Shown: positions 57,622 through 64,000 of the stretch, piece by piece
Numbering within the stretch: the stretch's first letter is position 1
Layout: every line of letters begins with the position of its first letter
Assembly: GCF_000142805.1 (NCBI RefSeq)
Contig: NC_013080.1
Location: 868,001 to 932,000 of the forward strand
DNA: 64,000 nucleotides
Source of the DNA: Lachancea thermotolerans CBS 6340
Taxonomy: Eukaryota; Ascomycota; Saccharomycetes; Saccharomycetales; Saccharomycetaceae
Direction of reading: 5' to 3'
Notes under the pieces: generated by a model
Told to the model about the DNA's origin: nothing
Seen by the model: the letters and a program-made list of their open reading frames with translations, nothing else
Database searches by the model: none
Program-made: the position numbers and the translations under genes

Positions 57622-58437
57622 ATGGGATTCCGAGTCGCTTCCGGCAGAGTCTCTTCGCGGTCGTCGCACGCGGTGTCGTGCGCCGTCGCACTGCTGCTGA
57701 TCCTGGGATTCGTCGCGCTCACTAGCAGCGACACGGTCCGTCTGTATGGATCGCTGGCGAACGCGCGGGACGCGGAGCCAGCGGCGTCGGCGACGGCGTC
57801 GGCGGCGGCCTCAGGGGCCAGCAAGCACGCCGGCTCGCACGGTCGCTCACACTCGCGGGCCGAGGCTGCGGCCAAGCCCAGCGCCAGCGCGGAGGCCGGT
57901 CCCCGCGCCGTGGAGCAGATCTTCTCCGACATCAGGCTCGAGATCAGCGACAACAGCGGCGTCGCGACGCGCGTCGCGACGCGCGCCGAGATCGTGCGCT
58001 CCGAGGTCGTGCATGGCCCACGCAACTACCGTCCGCCCAGCGCGGACTTCGACCCCGCTGCCAACTTCCAGGAGATCCTCAGCGCGTCGCCTGTCGTGCT
58101 ATTCGTGGACTCCGCGCAGGACTCAGAACGGCTGCGCGCGCTGCTGCAGCGCGACTACGAGGTGTCGCCCGCGCCCGCGGTCGTCGACCTCGAGAAACAC
58201 TCGCGCGGTGCACAGCTCGAGACCTACATCCGCTACTACCGCACCAAGCCCGCGTCCGCGACCGCGGTGCCGCGCCAGCCACCCTACCTGTTTGTCAACG
58301 GCAACTCCGTGATCAACTCGGACTTCCAGAGCGACATCCAGGACCTGCATGCCCAGAATGAGCTCCTGGCCAAGCTCAAGACTGTGGCCGAGGGCAACGT
58401 CATGTTTGCCCGCAACAACGCGCCCTCGAACTCTTAG
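57622..58437 (+). CDS. PRM4: Prm4, membrane protein with a degenerate glutaredoxin-like domain
   Basis: Called as the YPL156C orthologue by position (KIP2-PRM4-TGS1) and layout, 271 residues (284). A single membrane segment at about 15-33 (VSCAVALLLILGFVALT) is followed by an extremely Ala/Ser-rich stem and a C-terminal thioredoxin-fold domain from about 145: SASPVVLFVDS, PPYLFVNGNSVIN and QNELLAKLKT, as in Grx6/Grx7. The usual CPYC/CSYS active-site cysteines are absent; the whole protein has one Cys, in the membrane segment. S. cerevisiae PRM4 is pheromone-regulated with unknown function. The gene has the highest GC in the window by eye. Confidence 0.82.
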   Translation: MGFRVASGRVSSRSSHAVSCAVALLLILGFVALTSSDTVRLYGSLANARDAEPAASATASAAASGASKHAGSHGRSHSRAEAAAKPSASAEAGPRAVEQIFSDIRLEISDNSGVATRVATRAEIVRSEVVHGPRNYRPPSADFDPAANFQEILSASPVVLFVDSAQDSERLRALLQRDYEVSPAPAVVDLEKHSRGAQLETYIRYYRTKPASATAVPRQPPYLFVNGNSVINSDFQSDIQDLHAQNELLAKLKTVAEGNVMFARNNAPSNS

Positions 58438-58503
58438 CCTCTGCATTCACTAGCTTCTCTTCTATATAACATAAAAAACATGCACATTTCCCACACCAGG
58501 GCG

Positions 58504-59412
58504 TCAGCCGTCCACCGAGTAGTCCAGCGTATCGGCCCCAGGCGCAACCTCGCAAGGCTCCGCCACGCCGCTTGATTCTTGCGCCGCGCCGCTGGGCTCT
58601 GCCGTGCTGCCGGCGTAGTTGTAGAAGCGCGCGCCCCAGAAACACAAAATGCCCTTCATGTAACCGTTCTGCTTCACGTACAGCACCTTACACAGTGCCT
58701 GCTCGCCCAGTAGCTCTCGCGTCACCCGCGACAGCTGCGACAGGTCTGCGTTGCGCGGCAGGAACAACACCACGTTCTCGCTGATCCGCAACAGCCCGGC
58801 CAGCGTCTCGCGCAGGCCCTGCGGCTGCAGTGCCGCCTCTAGGTCGTACACTTCGCTTCGCAGGTACTCGGGTCCGCCCCACGGCGGCGACGAGAACACG
58901 CAATCCACGGCCACCTTCTCGAACCGCCGCTTTCGGCTCAGCACACGCCAGTCCCCGAACTTGAGCCACACCCGGTCCTCCACTCCATACGCCTGCGCGT
59001 TGCGGTACGCGCAGTACAAGTGATCCAGTGAGTTGTCAACGCCGTACACCTTCGGGAAGTACTGTGCGAGCTGGATCGTGTTCCCGCCGCCGCCGCAGTA
59101 CACGTCCAAAACCACCTTGGCTTCTGGCAGGCAGCTCTTGATGAATCGCGCCACAAACTTAGCTACGCTCTCGGGCGTCACGCTGAACCACAGCTCCCGC
59201 GTCATGTAGATATCTCTGTTCCGCATCCGCGAGAACAGCGTCAGACGGTTCTTCCAGTACTTGAAGATCGTTCTGTCCACGACCTTCACATCAGGCTCGA
59301 CCCGGTGCTCGTTAGTCCGGAACAGCTTTTTCAGCGCCCGACGCTCGCGCCTGTACTTGCGCTTGCCCAAATGCACGAAATGTTCCAGCTCTGAGCTATT
59401 CAACCGCCCCAT
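58504..59412 (-). CDS. TGS1: Tgs1, cap trimethylguanosine synthase
   Basis: Orthologue of YPL157W, 302 residues (315). It begins MGRLNSSELEHFVHLGKRKYRRER. Before the methyltransferase fold comes FKYWKNRLTLFSRM, then IYMTRELWFSVTPE, the SAM motif VLDVYCGGGGNTIQ, VYGVDNSLDHLYCAYRNAQ and the catalytic FSSPPWGGPEYL, whose Trp stacks on m7G. It converts m7G caps to 2,2,7-trimethylguanosine on snRNAs and snoRNAs; the U3 RNA encoded 42 kb to the left is a known substrate type. It converges with PRM4 (66 bp). Confidence 0.96.
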   Translation of the reverse strand: MGRLNSSELEHFVHLGKRKYRRERRALKKLFRTNEHRVEPDVKVVDRTIFKYWKNRLTLFSRMRNRDIYMTRELWFSVTPESVAKFVARFIKSCLPEAKVVLDVYCGGGGNTIQLAQYFPKVYGVDNSLDHLYCAYRNAQAYGVEDRVWLKFGDWRVLSRKRRFEKVAVDCVFSSPPWGGPEYLRSEVYDLEAALQPQGLRETLAGLLRISENVVLFLPRNADLSQLSRVTRELLGEQALCKVLYVKQNGYMKGILCFWGARFYNYAGSTAEPSGAAQESSGVAEPCEVAPGADTLDYSVDG

Positions 59413-59948
59413 TTGTGTCCAACTTTCACCACGATGACCTACGTCTTTGGGCTGGCGATGCCCAATTTTTTTCTCACATGCTCAATTTCCATCGCGATGC
59501 CCTGTTAAAGTGCTCTGATCGTGCCAAGACGGATCTTTCACCATCCCAGCAACTCCGCATTACAGCGCCGTCGGCATCCGCCGCTAAATCACCGCATTTC
59601 GGCGGCTCACGAAGCCTTTCTCTGCCTGCCATGCTTGATTTCCTTCATTTTTGCCAAAATTGAATATAACCAGAAACCCAGCCTTCGAAGTTTTCCAATC
59701 TTGAAATTCATAAACCAGCCATCTCAAAAAGTCTCCACCGTATCTCCCAAGATGAGGCTGGCAGAAGGGCCAGTAGATCTGCGAGCTGGCATGCGTTTGC
59801 TGCAGCTTGTCAAGCCATCTTAAAATTCCTGCAACGACGCCTTTATAAAACTAGAATCCGATCGGGCTTCGTGCGAGTGAGGTTTCAGAACATCACCTCA
59901 ATTACCCCGAATAGCACTCCCAATCTCGCGCTCGCGCAGCTCCTACAT
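59413..59948. promoter_or_regulatory. Divergent TGS1-AIM44 region with URS1 core
   Basis: 536 bp. TCGGCGGCT at 59599-59607 is the core of the Ume6-binding URS1, 187 bp from TGS1 and about 340 bp from AIM44. A TATAAAA lies at about 59843, 106 bp before AIM44. A TTG-started frame at 59521-59823 has no support. Confidence 0.45.
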
Positions 59949-61754
59949 ATGATCAGAACGCCCACACGTACCAAAACGCTGTCTTTCGCGGGCCCGCAGG
60001 TAGACTTTCACTTTCCCAGCCCCGAGAGTGCACCCAACGGCAGCCTCGACAACTACCACATGTCCAACCATCACCTCTTGAATGACGCGGTCGCGAGAAG
60101 CCCGTCGCAGAACTCCTCGGGCACGTCCAATGGCGTCGACAGTGCGCACTACTCGTTCGCCAACATCTCAGACAACACGACCGGAGTCCGCAACGCAGGC
60201 AATGGAAAACGGTCATCGCAGGCGCCGTCATGGTCCAGCGGGTCCGGGTCGTGCCGGCGGTACCCTGTAACGCTAGCGCCTATAACTAATGCCTCTGCAC
60301 TAGCGCGGCCAGGCGATTCAGGGGCTGCAGATGTCAGGAAAAATGACACAGCTGCGTTCCTACGCCGCAAGCGCTCCCCCGAGGACTGCGCTCTGCACTC
60401 TATCTCCACGAGCGCCTACACGATACCTACGGCAGACAACATCTCATTCCAGATCACATTTGGGTCCAGCGACAAGAGCCACTCGCTGGGAAGCCTTAGG
60501 AGATCGCCCTCTTTCGGGCGTAGACTGCCCAGCCGCCGCACTGCCGGTAGTAGTAACAACGCTCCCGTATCTGCCAGTCTGCCGGCTAGAGCCGCATCTG
60601 TGAAAAGCACACAGTCAACACTTAAAAGGTCACAAGCAGTCCGCTGCAAAGGCGGTCTTCTGCAGTTCTTCATGCAAGTCGGCGTGCGCGCCAAAAACAG
60701 GATACGACGCTGGCGGCTCGCAGTGCGCAAGAAGCTCTTCACTTACAAGGCCAAAAGGCTGGCAAAAAAGAACAAAAAGCAAACTACATCACACTTGAAG
60801 AGAGGCAACGGCTATGTATCCAACATTCAGCGTTCTATCTCGAGCGCTTCCTTACGAAACAGCCAGCGCAAAAATTCTGACTCAGCGTCGAAAGAGACGC
60901 CCGCTACCGTCGCTCGCTCAGGGACTCTACCCAACCCTCTCGAAACACCTCCTAAAACCACCCGGAAGTCCCTACGTCGATCCCCATCCTCCATCAAAAG
61001 AGCTGCATCAATACTGACACGCGCGAACTCGTCTGGTACCATCACGCAGGGAACTGCGGAAAAGAACAACGCAGGAGAAAACATTCCAAGAACCAAACTA
61101 GTGAGGTCCGGCCCTTCGCTGTCTTTGAGCTCCATCGCTCGCCAGCCCTCCATTGTGGTCAACAACAAGGTGATCCCTCTAACCAGCCTCAATGAAGACA
61201 CCAAGGATTTCACAATTGAGGAGGAGGACGAGGACGAGTACGTGATTGACACAGATTGCATGAAGAAAAGTGTCAGAGGCTACAGCCAAAGCAGTAGCGG
61301 CAGCAGCAACAGCGGGAAGTCGTCCGACGAAACGTATCATGATTCCTTGGAAAACCCAACCCCTGACGAGAGCCTTCTGCCAGACGAGAAAGTGTCAAGG
61401 GCCTTGGATGCATGGAACCACTATCTGCGGGCAGTAGTGGCGCAGCGTGTCCTAATGAGGCTTCAAATCAGAAGATTTCAAGAATCTGGTGGTGACCCCG
61501 AGTGCCAGGAGCTCATCGACGCTATCATTTCAGATTACGAGGAGAATTCTTCGAGCCACTGCGACTCTGACCTAAGAAGCGATTCTACGTCGCTGACGTC
61601 TGTGAGCGACTGCGAGGGTCGCGTTTCGAGCAGCGTCGCTTCTGATGTATCTGTCGGAATCACCGGTAGCATATTCTCTGCAAGGCCCTTCCAGCAGACC
61701 ATGAAAAACAGCGTGAAGAGATCTTTAACTCTGCCCGTTGGTTTCCGTGTGTAG
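59949..61754 (+). CDS. AIM44: Aim44/Gps1, bud-neck protein
   Basis: Orthologue of YPL158C, 601 residues from the ATG at 59949 (758 in S. cerevisiae). Matching islands: the start [74 protein letters not shown] and EDEYVIDT. The rest is Ser-rich and disordered with basic patches suited to membrane or septin binding. Aim44 acts at the bud neck and past division sites in Rho1/Cdc42 control during cytokinesis. The first ATG is the conserved one; the upstream frame starts at GTG. Confidence 0.92.
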
Positions 61755-61787
61755 TTTTGAATGAATATATGTATTTATGTGTTTATA

Positions 61788-63119
61788 TCAATAGTCTCTG
61801 ACAGTGGCATCGACTAGTCGATCACCCTTGAATTTGTTCGCGTGCGGTAGTGTCACAGATGCCAAATCGGGCTTCAAGCCCTCTAATGCAACATCACTAT
61901 GAAATCCACTGAAAAACCTGCACAATGGCTCTTCGTACCAGCGCTCGCCGTGGGCGTCGAACCAAGCAACATGGCCTCCTTTGCTGGACTCAATCAACAA
62001 CGTGTAAGGGTTAGATTCAATTTCACGGATAGGGAGTGACTCCGAACCAACAATTGGATCATCAGAGGCGCTAATGGCCAACATTGGCGTCCTGATAAGA
62101 GGAATTCTGTTGGAACTGGTACCGTATCGGTAATACTCAAAAGAACAGTTAAACCCGAACATACGGGACGTGAACCAGTTGTCAAACTCTTCCACCGTTT
62201 TGACGCTGTCAATCTTTTCTGCGTACAGCTTAGCCATGTAAGGGTCCTGCTTCAAGACAGACAAGTTGTCTTTCAGCATCTTCACAAGGCTCTTGGAAAA
62301 ATGGTTGCCGTAGAGATTGCGCCCAAGGAACGTTCTATACATGTAGTAGGAAGCATTGCATAGATCCCAAGGGTTGGCCAGAATGGCAGCACACTCAATT
62401 TGCGAGTTGGAGCCCTCTTGGCCCAAGTAGTTCGTCGCAATAGAAGCCCCCAAAGAAAAGCCCACGAGGTAGAACTTGCGCTTAGGGAAGAGAGCGCGTA
62501 GCTTAACCACGAAATCGCGTATATCATTAGTCCAGACACCGTTATACAACTGGGGTGTCGTAATGCAGGACTCACTGCATCCACGTGAATTCAAGACGCA
62601 TGCTTCAAATCCGTAGTTAGTAGTAATCCGATCGACGAGACTGCGCACGTAAGCCTCATGGGACCCACCTGTAAGCCCGTGAAGCACAATGAGCAATGGT
62701 TTCTCGTCGTTGGAGCCTAAGTTCCGCTCTTCCTCTGGCGTGAAAAAGCTGTAACGGGGCATGAGCGGCTTGGTCTGATTTGGTGGCGTGTAATCTGATG
62801 CCTTCTCAAAGGGAGGTACCCGGAAGTCAGCCGTCGCTTCCCCCCCGTCTCGACAAGGCACAACCAGTCGCTTGTAGTAAACCATGTTCTCTTTATCGAA
62901 CGTTCTTACTGCAGCATACAGCGTCTGCAGGTGCCCGTTGAAGTACAGGGGATGAAACAAAGCCATTGCTCCGTTCGAAAACTCTGGACTACATTTGTCC
63001 ACTAATGTTGGAAGATCTGTGCTCGTTCCGCTCTGTTCTCCAACGAATTTCAGCGGTTCAAAAGGCCTCGTTTGCCTCACATGCGAGTAAATGGGAAGAT
63101 GATGCAGAATGCTCTCCAT
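61788..63119 (-). CDS. MGL2: Mgl2/YMR210W-type alpha/beta hydrolase (monoacylglycerol lipase/acyl ester hydrolase)
   Basis: 443 residues from the ATG at 63119; 14 further codons end at a TTG. Closest to YMR210W (449), relatives being EHT1 and EEB1: FNGHLQTLYAA, DGGEATADF, LLIVLHGLTGGSHEAYVRS (oxyanion region), VGFSLGASIATNYLG with the nucleophile Ser, SASDDPIVG with the Asp and SKGGHVAWFD with the His. YMR210W is reported to hydrolyse monoacylglycerol and affects ethyl-ester formation. In S. cerevisiae it is on chromosome XIII, so its place between AIM44 and PET20 is a difference in gene order. The stop is 33 bp from that of AIM44. Confidence 0.92.
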   Translation of the reverse strand: MESILHHLPIYSHVRQTRPFEPLKFVGEQSGTSTDLPTLVDKCSPEFSNGAMALFHPLYFNGHLQTLYAAVRTFDKENMVYYKRLVVPCRDGGEATADFRVPPFEKASDYTPPNQTKPLMPRYSFFTPEEERNLGSNDEKPLLIVLHGLTGGSHEAYVRSLVDRITTNYGFEACVLNSRGCSESCITTPQLYNGVWTNDIRDFVVKLRALFPKRKFYLVGFSLGASIATNYLGQEGSNSQIECAAILANPWDLCNASYYMYRTFLGRNLYGNHFSKSLVKMLKDNLSVLKQDPYMAKLYAEKIDSVKTVEEFDNWFTSRMFGFNCSFEYYRYGTSSNRIPLIRTPMLAISASDDPIVGSESLPIREIESNPYTLLIESSKGGHVAWFDAHGERWYEEPLCRFFSGFHSDVALEGLKPDLASVTLPHANKFKGDRLVDATVRDY

Positions 63120-63338
63120 TGATGTCTTAACGTGCCGATACAAACTATTCTGCTCGAGCAAGCTCTTGTTCAGAGGGTTCGATGAGCTCGAGTCCTTTAA
63201 TGTCCGATACGCTCATCACTTATCCCGTATAATTATGTACGAACAAACATCCCGGGACATTGAACTTCTAAATGAATCGAATATCTAAAGAATAATTGAG
63301 GAGTTCAAGACAAAACAAGCAAATCGTGCAAGAATTTG

Positions 63339-64000
63339 ATGATAGTATTTCGCGGGTTGAGGCCCGGCGTGCGAGCAGGAAGGTCTGCGATCCCCAAGCT
63401 ACAAAGATGTCAGTCATCTTTCACATTCTCTACTAATAAACTGTTGATGCAAAAGGAGCAGTTGAAGGACGAGAAACGGAAAAACCGAAGAGGCGAGGCG
63501 AAAGGCGAGGAGCTGGCCGCAGAAAAAGACGGCAAGAAGCGCATGGCCTCAGAACTGCGCGGCAAACAGAGGAAAACTGACTTTTCGTGGCTTCCCAAGG
63601 CACCATCTACTGACCACTTGAAGCACCGCGATGTGAGCACGACGCTGCTGTATTCCGGATATAGGCCCTTCGTGCTGAACTCTTCAGAGCAAAAGCAGAC
63701 GGATAGTACACTGTACGAGTTTGCGATGAAGCTAGAGGCGCTAGGCGATCCGCTTCCTTGGATCTCTTCAGCCACCGGGACCGAGTTTTACGGCGAGTGG
63801 GACAACATCCCCGCGGACGTGATCAAGAAACTGAGACCTTTTCAGCCCCCTACGGATGACCCGGCAGCCAAGGACAAGGAGGCACTGAAGCTCCTGCAGA
63901 AGGAGATAGTGCAAAAAGAGAAGGACAAGCTGATAAATAGAGCTAAGGGTCGGAAAAAGCCGATTCTGAAGCTCCTGCAGCTAAGCAAGAAAATAGGAAG
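63339..64000 (+). CDS. PET20: Pet20, mitochondrial protein (partial, runs off the window)
   Basis: The open frame from ATG 63339 reaches the window end (220 complete codons). A basic presequence starts MIVFRGLRPGVRAGRSA. The conserved Pet20/Sue1 domain is recognisable: DFSWLPKAPSTDHLKHRDV, LLYSGYRP, STLYEFAMKLEALGDPLPWISSATGTEFYGEW and a terminal GRKKPILKLLQLSKKI. S. cerevisiae Pet20 (YPL159C, 253 residues) is needed for respiratory growth and mitochondrial genome stability; Sue1 promotes degradation of unstable cytochrome c. Only a few C-terminal residues should be missing. It diverges from MGL2 over 219 bp. Confidence 0.93.
   Translation, partial: MIVFRGLRPGVRAGRSAIPKLQRCQSSFTFSTNKLLMQKEQLKDEKRKNRRGEAKGEELAAEKDGKKRMASELRGKQRKTDFSWLPKAPSTDHLKHRDVSTTLLYSGYRPFVLNSSEQKQTDSTLYEFAMKLEALGDPLPWISSATGTEFYGEWDNIPADVIKKLRPFQPPTDDPAAKDKEALKLLQKEIVQKEKDKLINRAKGRKKPILKLLQLSKKIG

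Overview
This window is a gene-dense nuclear chromosome segment from a budding yeast of the family Saccharomycetaceae that branched off before the whole-genome duplication (WGD). Nearly every gene has a recognisable Saccharomyces cerevisiae counterpart. Their order interleaves two duplicated S. cerevisiae blocks: YOR227-YOR245 on chromosome XV and YPL137-YPL159 on chromosome XVI. In a post-WGD species these two sets sit on separate chromosomes; here they form one series. Short GTATGT/CTAAC introns, no CUG reassignment and compact intergenic regions agree. Lachancea is my best guess for the genus, but that is an inference from gene content and moderate-to-high GC, not a computed placement.

Left part (1-23 kb): a large HER1/GIP3-type LRR protein, MCP1, SPP1, a WTM1/UME1-type WD protein with a tiny first exon, MKK1, MGE1, KIN4, RPL33 (intron), the U3 snoRNA gene (also with an intron), POC4, DFR1, KES1, NOP53 and a YOR238W orthologue. 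Middle (23-43 kb): PXA1, a DUF1749 hydrolase, an MPR1-type acetyltransferase, PPT2, ABP140/TRM140 (needs a +1 ribosomal frameshift), ATG5, an ecdysoneless-family protein, a YPL150W-type kinase, MET7, SSP2, PUS7 and PRP46. Right part (43-64 kb): ESA1, RRD2, DGA1, an MNN4-like LicD protein, RAD53, PEP4, KIP2, PRM4, TGS1, AIM44, MGL2 and PET20, which runs off the right edge.

The genes are ordinary chromosomal housekeeping and signalling genes and do not form one pathway. Functional themes recur: ribosome and RNA biogenesis (RPL33, U3, NOP53, PUS7, TGS1, TRM140, PRP46), chromatin (SPP1, WTM1, ESA1), mitochondria (MGE1, PPT2, PET20, MCP1, MET7) and signalling kinases (MKK1, KIN4, RAD53, YPL150W). 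Promoter motifs match these jobs: PAC/RRPE, Rap1, Tbf1, Reb1, Cbf1, Gcn4, MBF and PDRE sites.

I see no CRISPR array, transposon, LTR element, tRNA gene or centromere. The best observations are the conserved +1 frameshift in ABP140, the spliced U3 gene back-to-back with RPL33, the hidden 7-nt first exon of WTM1, and four genes absent from these S. cerevisiae blocks (DUF1749 hydrolase, MPR1, ECD, MNN4-like). A GC-rich domain around KIP2-PRM4-TGS1 and several compact regulatory clusters also stand out.
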